Shown here piece after piece: positions 17,185 to 26,430 of a DNA stretch of 64,000 bases; the first letter of the stretch is position 1; the number at the start of each line of letters is the position of its first letter. The notes under the pieces are model-generated. The model had not been told where the DNA came from. It did not search any database and worked only from the letters and a program-made list of their open reading frames with translations. Position numbers and translations under genes: made by a program. Source of the stretch: Xanthomonas cassavae CFBP 4642 (GTDB taxonomy: Bacteria; Pseudomonadota; Gammaproteobacteria; Xanthomonadales; Xanthomonadaceae); assembly GCF_000454545.1 (NCBI RefSeq), contig NZ_CM002139.1, positions 2,834,032-2,898,031 of the forward strand, given 5' to 3'.

Positions 17185-18530
17185 GCCGAACCCTCATCAT
17201 CAACGCCCGTCTGGTCAATGAAGGCAAGGAGTTCGACGCAGATCTCCTGATCGAGAGCGGCCGCATCGCCAAGATCGACAGCAAGATCTCCCCCGCTCCC
17301 GGCGACACCGTCGTTGACGCAGCCGGGCGCTGGGTATTGCCGGGCATGATCGACGATCAGGTGCACTTCCGTGAGCCGGGCCTGACCCACAAGGGCGACA
17401 TCGCCACCGAATCCGGCGCCGCCGTGGCCGGTGGCCTGACCAGCTTCATGGACATGCCCAATACCAACCCGCCGACCCTGGACGCGGCCGCGCTGCAGTC
17501 CAAGTACGACGCGGCCGCCGGACGCGCCTGGGCCAACTACGGCTTCTACATGGGCGCCAGCAACGACAACCTGGCCCACATCCAATCGCTGGACCCCAAC
17601 ACCGCGCCGGGCATCAAGGTGTTCATGGGTGCCTCCACCGGCAACATGCTGGTCGACAACCCCGAGACGCTGGACGCGATCTTCCGCGACGCGCCAACAC
17701 CGATCATCACCCACTGCGAAGACACCCCGACCATCGACGCGACGATGGCGCAGTACAAAGACAAATACGGTGATGCGCTGACGCCGGACATGCACCCGGA
17801 CATCCGCTCGCGGCAGGCCTGCCTGAAGTCCTCGCAGCTGGCGGTGTCGCTGGCACGCAAGCACAACACCCGCCTGCACGTGCTGCACATCTCCACCGCC
17901 GACGAGCTGGGGTTGTTCGAGGCCGGCCCGCTGGTCGATGCCGACGGCAAGCTGCGCAAGCGCATCACCGCCGAGACCTGCATCCACTTCCTGCGCTTCG
18001 ATCGCAGCGACTACGCGCGGCTGGGCAACCTGATCAAGTGCAATCCCGCGATCAAGGATCCCGAAGACCGCCTGGCGCTGATCCAGGCGCTGGCCGACGA
18101 CGTGATCGACGTGCTCGCCACCGACCACGCCCCGCACACCTGGGAAGAAAAGCAGAAGCCCTACGCACAGGCACCCTCGGGCCTGCCGCTGGTGCAGTAC
18201 GCGCTGGTGGCCGCACTGGAGCTGGTGCACGAAGGCAAGCTGCCGATCACCCGCATCGTGCAGAAGTTCGCGCACGCGCCAGCGCAGCTGTTCGACGTGG
18301 AACAGCGCGGCTTCCTGCGCGAGGGCTACTTCGCCGATCTGGTGATGATCGACAACACGCCATTCACCGTGAAGCGCGAGCAGGTGTTGTCCAAGTGCGG
18401 CTGGTCGCCGTTCGAGGGCACCACCTTCCGTTCGCGCATCGCCGCAACCTGGGTCAACGGGCAACTGGTGTGGGACGGCGAGCAGTTGGTCGGCAGCGCC
18501 GCCGGCCAGCGCCTGACCTTCGACCGCTGA
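17181..18530 (+). CDS. pyrC: dihydroorotase, DDQ-variant
   Basis: Amidohydrolase of 449 residues; closes carbamoyl-aspartate to dihydroorotate in pyrimidine synthesis. Start [12 protein letters not shown] is placed by the overlap with yidD. Metal-site region [17 protein letters not shown]: the usual first histidine of D-x-H-x-H is Q60, while H62 and R64 remain. HCED, HVLHIST and ATDHAPH complete the active site. This variant motif is known in other class I dihydroorotases, for example from Bacteroidetes. Allantoinase is an alternative but no purine-degradation gene is near. Confidence 0.88.
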   Translation: MSRTLIINARLVNEGKEFDADLLIESGRIAKIDSKISPAPGDTVVDAAGRWVLPGMIDDQVHFREPGLTHKGDIATESGAAVAGGLTSFMDMPNTNPPTLDAAALQSKYDAAAGRAWANYGFYMGASNDNLAHIQSLDPNTAPGIKVFMGASTGNMLVDNPETLDAIFRDAPTPIITHCEDTPTIDATMAQYKDKYGDALTPDMHPDIRSRQACLKSSQLAVSLARKHNTRLHVLHISTADELGLFEAGPLVDADGKLRKRITAETCIHFLRFDRSDYARLGNLIKCNPAIKDPEDRLALIQALADDVIDVLATDHAPHTWEEKQKPYAQAPSGLPLVQYALVAALELVHEGKLPITRIVQKFAHAPAQLFDVEQRGFLREGYFADLVMIDNTPFTVKREQVLSKCGWSPFEGTTFRSRIAATWVNGQLVWDGEQLVGSAAGQRLTFDR

Positions 18531-19369
18531 TGCGTGCAGTCGTGCTGGGTGCATGGCTGGCGCTGGCGCCGGCCGTGCTGGGCGCAGCCACCGCGCAAGC
18601 GCAGGCTGCCGACGACGCCGGTGTGGCGTTCCCGGCCAGCGCGTCGCAGGGCGCCATGGTGATCGGCAAGGTGCCGGCCGGCAGCAAGGTGCAGTACGCC
18701 GGCCGCCACCTGCGGGTCAGCGGCTATGGCAGTGTGGTGTTTGGTATCGGACGCGATGCCACTGGCCCGTTGCAGGTGCAGGTCACCCTGCCCGACGGCA
18801 GCCAGCGCACGGCCAGTGTGGCAGTGACGCCGCGCGATTGGCCCACCGAGCGCGTCAACGGCGTGCCGCCCAAGACAGTCAACCCACCAGCGGCGATCGC
18901 CGAGCGCATCAAGCGCGAGCAGGCGCAGGTGACCGCGGCCCGCGATCGCGACGATGCACGCCCGGATTTCGCGCAGCCGTTCATCTGGCCCGTGCAGGGC
19001 CGGATCAGCGGCCGCTTCGGCAACGCGCGGGTCTACAACGGCCAGCCTGGCGCCGGCCATTCGGGCATGGACATTGCCGTGCCGACCGGCACGCCGGTCA
19101 AGGCGCCGGCTGCCGGCGTGGTGACCTTTGCTGCACCGGATCTCTATCTGACCGGCGGCACGGTGCTGCTCGATCACGGTTTCGGCATCAGCTCCAACTT
19201 CCTGCATCTGTCGCGGATCGACGTCAAGGTCGGCGACCGCGTGGAACAAGGCCAGGTGATTGCCGCGGTGGGAGCAACCGGGCGTGCGACCGGGCCGCAT
19301 CTGCATTGGGGGATGAATTGGTTCGATGTGCGCATCGATCCGCTGCTGGTGCTAGAACGCGGCAAGTAG
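18530..19369 (+). CDS. M23 family metallopeptidase
   Basis: An exported endopeptidase of 279 residues. Signal peptide of about 25 residues ([18 protein letters not shown]...AQA), an N-terminal beta domain to about 130, and a LytM/M23 domain with zinc ligands H-S-G-M-D and the catalytic H-L-H in GPHLHWGMNWFDVRIDPL. Members cut peptidoglycan cross-bridges or activate amidases. Start ATG overlaps the dihydroorotase stop by 1 bp. A degenerate copy of its 3' end lies downstream at 19443-19495. Confidence 0.9.
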   Translation: MRAVVLGAWLALAPAVLGAATAQAQAADDAGVAFPASASQGAMVIGKVPAGSKVQYAGRHLRVSGYGSVVFGIGRDATGPLQVQVTLPDGSQRTASVAVTPRDWPTERVNGVPPKTVNPPAAIAERIKREQAQVTAARDRDDARPDFAQPFIWPVQGRISGRFGNARVYNGQPGAGHSGMDIAVPTGTPVKAPAAGVVTFAAPDLYLTGGTVLLDHGFGISSNFLHLSRIDVKVGDRVEQGQVIAAVGATGRATGPHLHWGMNWFDVRIDPLLVLERGK

Positions 19370-19442
19370 TTCCGCTGACTCAGGGAGCACCGGCGCGCAG
19401 CGGCGCGGGAGCATGTGGGCAGCCAGATCTTTCTGCGGCGCG

Positions 19443-19495
19443 GTTCGATGTGCGTATCGATCCCCGATTGGTGCGTGTGCGCGGCAAGTATTTGC
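19443..19495 (+). pseudogene. degenerate copy of the M23 peptidase 3' end
   Basis: GGTTCGATGTGCGTATCGAT followed by a CGCGGCAAGTA end closely matches the last 17 codons of the peptidase (WFDVRIDPLLVLERGK, stop). The copy reads FDVRIDPRLVRVRGK, with the stop codon changed to TAT. It is only about 50 bp long and sits directly before a palindromic element. Confidence 0.75.
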
Positions 19496-19510
19496 AGATC
19501 TGCGGCTTTT

Positions 19511-19626
19511 GCCTCTCCGATCGGAGAAGGTGGCGCGCAGCGCCGGATGAGGATGCGTCGGCGGCTGGTTGACTGTGCAACCGTACCCTCACCCCAACCT
19601 CTCTCCCGGGGGGGCAGAGGGGCTTC
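19511..19626. repeat. 116-bp palindromic element
   Basis: CCTCTCCGATCGGAGAAGG, GCGCGCAGCGCCGGATGAGG, then ACCGTACCCTCACCCCAACC and CTCTCCCGGGGGGGCAGAGG. Same family as 8797-8935 and 13711-13868. Confidence 0.75.
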
Positions 19627-20054
19627 CACTTCGCGACAGCCAGGAGGCCCTCGACGATCCGCCCACGTGTTGATCGATCGGGTGGGCTTGTTGCGCGCGC
19701 AGCTATGCGGCATCAGGAGCGTGGGTCGATTACGCACCATTCCTGTTGGGTTAGCGCAGATCAGACATGCTGAACCTGCAGACCAGCACTGACCCACTGC
19801 AGTCAAGATCTGAAACCTCTGAGACCCGAGCGCAAGCAACGGGAAAAATCAATACAGCGCAGAATCGTCACGTTCCGCCACACCTACCCGCTGCGCTTGT
19901 GTCCATCGCCGGGCTTTGGGGTACAACCGGGAGGGCGTGGATCATTGCCGGTAACAGCGGCCGATCAGTCAGCGACGGCCAGTCCGTGTCGCAGCCCAGT
20001 CCTGGCAACCGACGTGCTTCGTCTCCCCTCCCCCGACTGCAGGAGATGTGCGAC

Positions 20055-20217
20055 ATGCGCAACGAGCAACTCAAGCCCACACGCGGCACCTGGCAGCTGT
20101 GGGAAATCGCAGTGGGCTTGGTGATCTCCGGCGAATACTTCGGCTGGAGCTATGGCTGGGGCACCGTCGGCACACCTGGCTTTCTTGGTCACCACCCTGC
20201 TGGTGGCAGTGATGTAG
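20055..20217 (+). pseudogene. ethanolamine permease, N-terminal remnant
   Basis: MRNEQLKPTRGTWQLWEIAV and GLVISGEYFGWSYGWGTVGT match the beginning of the ethanolamine permease (Eat/APC family). A +1 frame change near 20170 restores AFLVTTLLVAVM, then a stop (TAG, 20215-20217) follows. Only the first 50 or so residues of a roughly 450-residue transporter remain, so it is inactive. The sequence continues without a gap into the eutB tail, which indicates one deletion joining the two genes. Confidence 0.8.
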
Positions 20218-20700
20218 GTGCGCGCCTATGCGGTGGCGCGGCAGTTCAAACCGCTGCTGGTCAATACGGTGGTTGGTTTCATCGGCCCGGAATTTCTCTA
20301 CGACGGCAAGCAGATCATTCGTGCGGGGCTGGAGGATCATTTCTGCGGCAAATTGCTCGGTGTGCCAATGGATTGCGATATCTGCTACACCAACCATGCC
20401 GCAGCCGACCAGGACGATATGGATGTCTTGCTGACCCTGCCCGGCACTGCCGGCATCAACTTCATCATGGGCATCCCCGGCTCGGACGACGTGATGCTCA
20501 ACTACCAGACCACGTCATTTCACGATGCGCTGTATGCGCGCCAGGCGCTGGGCCTGCGGGCGGCCCCCGAATTCGAGCAATGGCTGGAACAGCAAGGCAT
20601 CCTGCGACTGCAGCGGGACGGGCGATTTGCACTCGGCGATGAGATGCCTGCAGCGTTTCACCGTGCGCTGTCGCACTTTCCCAGCGGATCACCGCAATGA
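20218..20700 (+). pseudogene. eutB: ethanolamine ammonia-lyase large subunit, C-terminal remnant
   Basis: 160 codons matching the last third of EutB: FIGPEFLYDGKQIIRAGLED, CDICYTNHAAADQDDMD, FIMGIPGSDDVMLNYQTTSF, HDALYARQ. The full subunit is about 455 residues; the first 290, including most of the barrel and substrate site, are absent. The reading frame is still clean with its normal stop, which suggests recent loss. It is followed by eutC with a 4-bp overlap, as in functional loci. Cobalamin-dependent ethanolamine cleavage cannot occur from this copy. Confidence 0.88.
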
Positions 20701-21135
20701 GCAGCCCCACGACATTTCCGCGCGATGCGTGGGCGCAACTGCGTCGGCTCACCCCTGCGCGCATCGCGCTCGGACGGGTCGGTACCAGCCTGCCCACCGC
20801 AGCCCACCTGGATTTTCATCTGGCGCATGCGCAGGCGCGCGATGCGGTGCACCTGGCCTTCGACCCCGTTCCCCTGCAGGCCGTGCTGGACCAACGCGGG
20901 CGCACCAGCATTCTGCTGCACAGCGCTGCGATGGACCGGCACGCCTATCTGCAACGCCCGGAGCTGGGCCGCCGCCTGGCCGACGATGCTGCCACGCACC
21001 TGCGCGGGCTCACCGCCGTCCATGGCGGCGGGCAGGATGTCGTGGTGGTGGTCGCTGACGGGCTGTCTGCGCTTGCCGTGCATCCGCATGCGGCGCACAT
21101 GCTCGAACAGATCGATGCCCTGGCTGCGCATGAGG
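20697..21135 (+). pseudogene. eutC: ethanolamine ammonia-lyase small subunit, truncated
   Basis: The first 146 or so residues are EutC-like: [74 protein letters not shown]. After IDALAAHE (about 21135) the similarity ends and the frame continues through unrelated residues to a stop at 21357-21359. The cobalamin-binding C-terminal part of this roughly 270-residue subunit is missing. Together with the permease/eutB fusion this is a dead eut locus. Confidence 0.82.
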
Positions 21136-21475
21136 ATACGCCGACGCCACACACAAACTTGCGTTTCTGTTGCGCGAATCGTCCCGTCGCAAGCTATCCG
21201 GCGTACAGCTCAAGGATGAAGCAGAGCGACCGGCGTTGCCATCGGACGGGCCTGCCGCTGCGGTGTCACGTACGTTTCTGCTGCCAGACGCGTGATGACC
21301 TGACCGGTGGGCTTGGGAGCGATCTTCAGCAAAGCCGCTCGCAGCCATGCCATGTGTAACATCCGCGCCCAGCCGATCAAGGCACAACACAAGGCGCATT
21401 GCGCACACCTTTGCCACCGGCCTTCATGGACACCCCTAGCGCGCACCCGGGCGTGATGATGCCCGCGCATGGCCG
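21136..21475. other. 340-bp stretch without a recognisable gene
   Basis: It lies beyond the eutC break point. Short open frames on both strands carry no motif that I recognise. It may be the remains of whatever replaced the eutC 3' end. Confidence 0.5.
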
Positions 21476-21766
21476 TTACCGCAGTGCGCCGTCCTGCGGG
21501 TTGCTTGCGGCATACGTGCTGGTCCGCAGCTCGCTGTCATGCACATGACGCAATGCATTGCGCACGTCCTCAGGCAGCCGATCGACATCCAACAACACCT
21601 TGCCGGAATGCACGTCGCGCACCGCCGACACCGGCAGAACGAAATCGCCACCGTTTTCGATATTGATCACCAACTCGGCACCGTCGTCGCGAAGATCGCG
21701 CACCGCGCCAACGCCAATTTCGCCATCGCGTAAAAAGACCATCTGGCCGATTTCAATCTGCTGCAT
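21476..21766 (-). CDS. PRC-barrel-like small protein
   Basis: A 96-residue protein starting MQQIEIGQMVFLRDGEIGV, preceded by a clear GAGGAGACGGAC ribosome site. The repeated beta pattern (DGEIGVGAVRDLRDDGAELV, GGDFVLPVSAVRDVHSGKVL) is typical of PRC-barrel/DUF2171-like proteins; the C-terminal tail is polar. An upstream extension of the frame lacks such a start signal. Function unknown; possibly stress-related, given the neighbouring general stress protein on the same strand. Confidence 0.7.
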   Translation of the reverse strand: MQQIEIGQMVFLRDGEIGVGAVRDLRDDGAELVINIENGGDFVLPVSAVRDVHSGKVLLDVDRLPEDVRNALRHVHDSELRTSTYAASNPQDGALR

Positions 21767-22039
21767 GTCCGTCTCCTCGTTGAGCACTGCGACACAAGCG
21801 CGCCGTGCATTGGCGAACGATGATCGCGCCGCCCGGTGTTCTGAGCTGGTGAAGCAAGAATCAGTGCCGCGTGGGAGCGCGCAACTCGGCGGCCACTGAC
21901 CTGCGGACAGCCAAACCAAGCGCTCATGCACTGGCATGCGATGCAAGCGGCACCCATACTCCCTGCGCGTGCCCATGACAGGTGCAGCGACCTCATTGCG
22001 CCCACGCGGCTATTTCAACCGCGTGCGCGTCTGTGGACA

Positions 22040-22528
22040 TCAGCGCAGTGGAACGTCCGCCACCTTGTCCTGATAGTCCTTCTTGGGGTCGACACCGAGC
22101 AGCACCTTGATACCGGCCAGCAGGCTGGACCCGTTGAGCCAGATCTGCGCATGATCGGGATCCAGGCGCAGCAGCGCCAGCTTGGGATCATCCTTGCCGC
22201 CTTCGTACCAGGCAGCCACATACGGATTCCAAAGGCGATCGATCACCGCCCGGTCGGTGTCTTCGCGCAACGAACCACTGATGCTGGCGAACAGATCATG
22301 TCCCTTGCTGCTGAAAGCGCCGATTACCCGCCGCCCCTGCCCCAGCATTGCAATCAATGCATTGTCCTTGGAAGTGAAAAACCAGATCGGGCCGCCGCTG
22401 TCGCCTTCGATTTGCGCGGTCATCGGGCGTGCATGACCGTCTTCCACACCATCCAGGCCAAGCATCACGGTGCGATCGGATTTCAGGGCTTTCCAGAATT
22501 TATCCTGCAGCTCTTTTGGGTCGGTCAT
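22040..22528 (-). CDS. general stress protein of the pyridoxamine-phosphate-oxidase fold
   Basis: A 162-residue flavin-binding split-barrel protein: LQDKFWKALKSDRTVMLGLD, ARPMTAQIEGDSGGPIWFFT, DLFASISGSL, LWNPYVAAWYEGGKDDPKL, RLDPDHAQIWLNG. Closely similar Xanthomonas general stress proteins have been reported to bind FMN; an enzymatic reaction is not established. The start at 22526-22528 is chosen because AGGA lies 6 nt upstream; ATGs 6 and 15 nt farther upstream are alternatives. Confidence 0.85.
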   Translation of the reverse strand: MTDPKELQDKFWKALKSDRTVMLGLDGVEDGHARPMTAQIEGDSGGPIWFFTSKDNALIAMLGQGRRVIGAFSSKGHDLFASISGSLREDTDRAVIDRLWNPYVAAWYEGGKDDPKLALLRLDPDHAQIWLNGSSLLAGIKVLLGVDPKKDYQDKVADVPLR

Positions 22529-22894
22529 TTGCATTCCTGACATGCGCGTCTTGCGCGGGTGATTGAGTCTGGAAGGCCGCGTGCCCACGGCATGTGATGA
22601 CCAGCGCGTTGTATCGCCGCATCGATGCACGTGAGTAGGCATGCGCTGGTATACGCGTTGCGACCTGGTCCGGATTCAAAGCGTGACCACCCAGCAAATC
22701 CTGCACATCGCTTCGCCCAGCCGGGCACCGACAAGCGATCCCAGCAGTACCATCGCCCTGCCCCGCAGGTGGCGATGTGTTCCCCCCGTCCAGCAACGGA
22801 CTGGCAACACATCCCATCCGACCGGTGGCTCACGCAGTGGCCAGCAACCGCCGGCAACCAACATGCATGCATCCCTTTCCAAGAGCACCACACC
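22529..22894. other. 366-bp divergent intergenic region
   Basis: Separates the stress protein (minus) from the pectinesterase (plus). No gene, and no TTCGB-N15-TTCGB PIP box was found. It must contain the promoters of both neighbours, but none stands out. Confidence 0.5.
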
Positions 22895-24076
22895 ATGTCC
22901 GCCTCGCACTTTCGTACGACCTGCATTGCCGCTGCACTGTTGACGCTGGTCAGCGTCGATGCGGCAGCACTTACCGGCACCGCCACGCGGCCGCAGCTCA
23001 CCAGCAGCGAAGCAAGCACCTATACGATCGCCAAAGCGCTGGCCAAGGCCGGCCCGATCAACGCCCTGGTCACCGATAACTGGAATCCCACCGCAGGCGT
23101 TGCCCTGCTCAGTGCGGACTATGCCGTGGCAGCGGATGGCTCAACGCGTTACCGCAGCCTGCAGTCGGCCATCGATGCGGCAGTGACGGCAGGTGGCAGT
23201 ACCCGTCGCTACATCAGCATCAAGGCGGGCACCTATACCGAACTGGTGTGCGTCCCTGCCACCGCTCCGCCATTGACGGTGTTCGGGCTTGGCGCATCTG
23301 CCGGCGATACCGTCATTCGTTTCAACAACGCCAACCCCACGCCCAAGCCGGCCGGCACGGCGAGCCATGCCTGTGCCAGCAATGCGTCGGCCACCACCGT
23401 GGGCACCTCCAACAGCGCGACGGTAACGGTGCGCGCCGCCGATTTCCAGGCACGCCATTTGCGCATCGACAACAACTATGTCGAAGGGACTTACACCGAC
23501 AACAACCAGTCGGCAGTCGCACTGGCGGTACGTGGCGACAAGGCCAGTTTCGAGGACGTGGTGATCACCGGCAACCAGGACACCTTGTTGATCAGCGCGA
23601 CCAACGCGGCCAACGTGAATCGTGCGTATTTCAAGAACAGCACGATCGATGGCGATGTGGACTTCATCTTCGGCTCGGGTATCGGCGTGTTCGACACCGC
23701 CACCATCCGCTCCATCGGTGCGCGCCTGGGCAGCAGCCGTGGCGGCTACATCTTTGCGCCCAGCACGCGGCCAGGCAGTACTTACGGCTTCCTGGCCATC
23801 AACAGCAGTTTTGTCGCCGTCTCCGGCTCACCCGACAACCAGACCTACCTGGGTCGTGCCTGGGATGAAGGCGTCAGCAGCCTGAGCGCGTACGTCAACG
23901 GTACATCGCCCAATGGCCAGGTCACCGTGCGCGACTCCACCCTGGGCAGTCACATCCGCAAGGCCGCACCCTGGAACGCTTCCACTGCAAGCCGGCCGTT
24001 CTGCGTCAGCAGTTGCAGCAACTCGCCCAACCGCTTCTACGAGTACAGCAACAGCGGAGCCGGCGCCGCCAACTAG
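22895..24076 (+). CDS. secreted pectinesterase
   Basis: Carbohydrate esterase family 8; removes methyl groups from pectin so that polygalacturonase can cut it. It has 393 residues with signal peptide MSASHFRTTCIAAALLTLVSVDAAA. The right-handed beta-helix carries the family active site: GNQDTLL, the catalytic Asp in GDVDFIFGSG and the Arg in YLGRAWDE. Start placed at the signal peptide; the frame is open 90 codons upstream without similarity. Probably exported by the type II system, as is usual in plant pathogens. The polygalacturonase is the next gene. Confidence 0.92.
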   Translation: MSASHFRTTCIAAALLTLVSVDAAALTGTATRPQLTSSEASTYTIAKALAKAGPINALVTDNWNPTAGVALLSADYAVAADGSTRYRSLQSAIDAAVTAGGSTRRYISIKAGTYTELVCVPATAPPLTVFGLGASAGDTVIRFNNANPTPKPAGTASHACASNASATTVGTSNSATVTVRAADFQARHLRIDNNYVEGTYTDNNQSAVALAVRGDKASFEDVVITGNQDTLLISATNAANVNRAYFKNSTIDGDVDFIFGSGIGVFDTATIRSIGARLGSSRGGYIFAPSTRPGSTYGFLAINSSFVAVSGSPDNQTYLGRAWDEGVSSLSAYVNGTSPNGQVTVRDSTLGSHIRKAAPWNASTASRPFCVSSCSNSPNRFYEYSNSGAGAAN

Positions 24077-24578
24077 CAGTGGCGAACAACACCCAGCAAG
24101 CGGTGTCAGGCGGGTGTGGATGGCGCGCTCAGAACCACAGTGTTCAAGGGGCACACACCGATACCGAGTAGCAGTCACGCCCGCCTGGCAACTGCGTAAG
24201 GCAAGTGACAGACAGTCTGCCGGCGTGCCGGTACGAGCAACGCAGTTTGAGGACCTGGACATAGCGCCTGTTGGCACCCGCGTGATGCGGTGTGCAAGCA
24301 GGCGCTTTCTTACAGACATCGCCTGGCGCCCGCACGTAAACGGCTAGCGATGAGACAACCGTTTCCTTCGGGCGCGCGGCGCTGGATTCGCTCCACCGCC
24401 ATCGACGAACGCGCTCAGGCGCCACGCTGGCGCCTCCTTGTGGCCGCTCACGCGACACCATCGACACCAATATTGCATGTAGCGCGGCTACCGGCCGATG
24501 GTCACGCCACTGTCATGCATCGGGTTGATGCCGTGTAGAGATCGGGCACCACCGTTCGTCCCGTTGGAGCACTCCCCC
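24077..24578. other. 502-bp intergenic region upstream of the polygalacturonase
   Basis: No gene seen. It contains the PIP box and -10 element described separately at 24367-24428; the message from there would have a leader of about 150 nt. Confidence 0.6.
24367..24428 (+). promoter_or_regulatory. PIP box (HrpX site) with correctly spaced -10
   Basis: TTCGG (24367-24371), 15 bp, TTCGC (24387-24391): the TTCGB-N15-TTCGB form of the plant-inducible-promoter box. A YANNNT -10 element, CACGCT (24423-24428), follows after 31 bp, inside the 30-32 bp spacing known for HrpX promoters. The polygalacturonase starts about 150 bp further on. Confidence 0.7.
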
Positions 24579-26249
24579 ATGCACCCACCATCCACCATCC
24601 CCGCCTTGGCCCCACTGTCCCTGGCGCTGTTCGGCCTTGCAAGTTTTCAGGCCTCCGCCAAGGGACCCTCACCACAGGATCTGCCGGAGACCGCACACAG
24701 CATCGCGACCCGCTGGGGCGTTGTGCAGCAACCCACGCTGCCCAGACAGGTCTGCGCCACGCTCAAGGCGGCCCTGGTACCGGTCGCTGGCTCGCTCGAT
24801 GCGCTGGATGAGGATCCCAGCCAATCCAGACGCGATACGGCGCGCCTGCAGGCGGCCATCGACGATTGCCCCGCCGGCAGTGCGGTGCGCCTGGTTCCCG
24901 GCGATGCCGGGCAGTCCGGCGTGTTGAGCGGCCCGCTCACCCTCAAAAGCGGCGTGACGCTGTGGCTCGACCGTAATGTCACCTTGTTCGCGTCACGCAA
25001 TCCGCAGGACTACGACAACGGCCTGGGTACCTGCGGCACCGCCACCAGCGACAAGGCCAAATCGTGCAATCCGCTGATCCACGTGACCGGCGCAGCCGGC
25101 AGCGGCATCGTCGGCGCAGGCAAGATCGACGGCCGCGGTGGCAGCACGCTCACCGCCGGTCCCAATGCAGGAAAAGCCAGTTGGTGGGACCTGGCCTATC
25201 TCAATGTCAGCAAGGGCCTCAGCCAGCATGTGCCCCGGCTGCTGCAGATCGACAACAGCACCAACGTCACCTTGTACGACATCACCCTGGAGAATTCGCC
25301 GAACTTCCACGTCGTCAGCGACAACGTGGTGGGCCTGACCGCCTGGGGCATCAAGATTCTGGCGCCCAGCCTGGTGTATTCGCGACCGGGCTACCGCTGC
25401 CCGGCGGGCAGCACGCCCGACGTCAATCCGCATGCGACCTGCTTCACCCCGGAAACTGCCAAGAACACCGATGGATTCGACCCGGGGCAATCGAAGAACG
25501 TACTGCTGGCGTACTCGTATATCGGCACCGGCGACGACGGCGTGGCGATCAAGGCGACCGCCAAGGCCAGCCGTGTCATCGCGTCGGAGAACATGCTCTT
25601 TGCGCACAACCAGTTTTACTACACGCACGGGTTCTCGCTAGGCAGCGAAACCGACGCAGGCATGCGCCACATTGCGGTGCGTGACTTGAGCATCGATGGC
25701 TTCAATGCCAACGACGTCCTGCACGACCCTTATGCGGCCAATGGCCTGCGCATCAAGTCCGATGCCTCACGCGGCGGCCACGTGGAGGACATCAGCTTCG
25801 AAAACATCTGCATGCGCGGCGTTGCCCGTCCGCTGGTGTTCGATGCCAATTACGCCAATCCGGCCACGCGCACCAAGCTCCCGCAGTTCACCGGCATTTC
25901 GCTCAGCAACGTGCACTCGCTGGGGTCGACGACGCTGGGGGGCGGCGAACTGAGCTTCTACGGATACCGCGACGCCAGCACCACCTTGCCGATCACCATC
26001 AGCCTGGACAACGTGGTGCTGGAAGGCGGCAAAATCACCTTTGCGCAACCGCATTTCGGTGGGCCGGCCAGCAATCCCGGGGCAACGCACTTCACCTTCA
26101 ACGGTGGCCCGGTGAGTTTCTACGATCGTTTGACGCCATCGGTTCCCAATGATGTGCAACTGCAGGGCACGCCCGGGCCAGGCGCGCCACTGCAATGCAA
26201 TGGCGCCTTCATTACCCTGCATTCGGTGCTGCCGGATTCGCCGATCTAA
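24579..26249 (+). CDS. secreted polygalacturonase (GH28)
   Basis: A pectate-degrading glycosidase of 556 residues. Signal peptide MHPPSTIPALAPLSLALFG...ASA. GH28 catalytic motifs: NTDGFD, GTGDDG (paired aspartates), HGFSLGSETD (in place of the more common G-H-G) and RIKS. Length and the SLGSE loop resemble the longer exo-acting or PehX-like bacterial group more than short endo-enzymes; the mode of action is not certain. Likely controlled by HrpX through the PIP box 150 bp upstream and exported together with the pectinesterase. Confidence 0.92.
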   Translation: MHPPSTIPALAPLSLALFGLASFQASAKGPSPQDLPETAHSIATRWGVVQQPTLPRQVCATLKAALVPVAGSLDALDEDPSQSRRDTARLQAAIDDCPAGSAVRLVPGDAGQSGVLSGPLTLKSGVTLWLDRNVTLFASRNPQDYDNGLGTCGTATSDKAKSCNPLIHVTGAAGSGIVGAGKIDGRGGSTLTAGPNAGKASWWDLAYLNVSKGLSQHVPRLLQIDNSTNVTLYDITLENSPNFHVVSDNVVGLTAWGIKILAPSLVYSRPGYRCPAGSTPDVNPHATCFTPETAKNTDGFDPGQSKNVLLAYSYIGTGDDGVAIKATAKASRVIASENMLFAHNQFYYTHGFSLGSETDAGMRHIAVRDLSIDGFNANDVLHDPYAANGLRIKSDASRGGHVEDISFENICMRGVARPLVFDANYANPATRTKLPQFTGISLSNVHSLGSTTLGGGELSFYGYRDASTTLPITISLDNVVLEGGKITFAQPHFGGPASNPGATHFTFNGGPVSFYDRLTPSVPNDVQLQGTPGPGAPLQCNGAFITLHSVLPDSPI

Positions 26250-26294
26250 TGGCGTGTTCTGCGTATCGATGACCGCGTCTGCAGGTGATACGTG

Positions 26295-26322
26295 CTTGCT
26301 GCGGCCTGTCGGCCGCAGCAAG
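26295..26322 (+). terminator. terminator-like hairpin after the polygalacturonase
   Basis: A perfect 12-bp stem, CTTGCTGCGGCC / GGCCGCAGCAAG, with a TGTC loop, 45 bp past the stop. There is no U-tract, so termination is likely but not of the classical type. Confidence 0.6.
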
Positions 26323-26430
26323 AAGTCTGCCATGGTCTAAGCCTGCGAACTCTGGCCTTGCCCGCGGGCAGCACACGCTTACCCACTTGCACGATCACCT
26401 CAGGAGACGCGCCCCCGGCCCCGCTCGCGC

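Larger units (their letters stand above)
19370..20054. other. 685-bp non-coding stretch with repeat and gene-tail copy
   Basis: It holds the duplicated peptidase tail (19443-19495) and the palindromic element (19511-19626). The remainder, 19627-20054, gives no protein I recognise in any frame, although open frames cross it. It forms the left border of the decayed ethanolamine locus. Confidence 0.6.

Noticed and set aside
19767..20642. 291-codon plus-strand open frame entering the eut remnants
   Set aside because: The only recognisable part is the permease remnant from 20055; downstream it reads eutB in the wrong frame.
21210..21470. 86-codon minus-strand frame as a transposase fragment
   Set aside because: No DDE or other transposase motif can be recognised, and no terminal repeats flank it.
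22700..22740. TTCGC near 22710 as a PIP box for the pectinesterase
   Set aside because: The second half-site is absent at the required 15-bp spacing.
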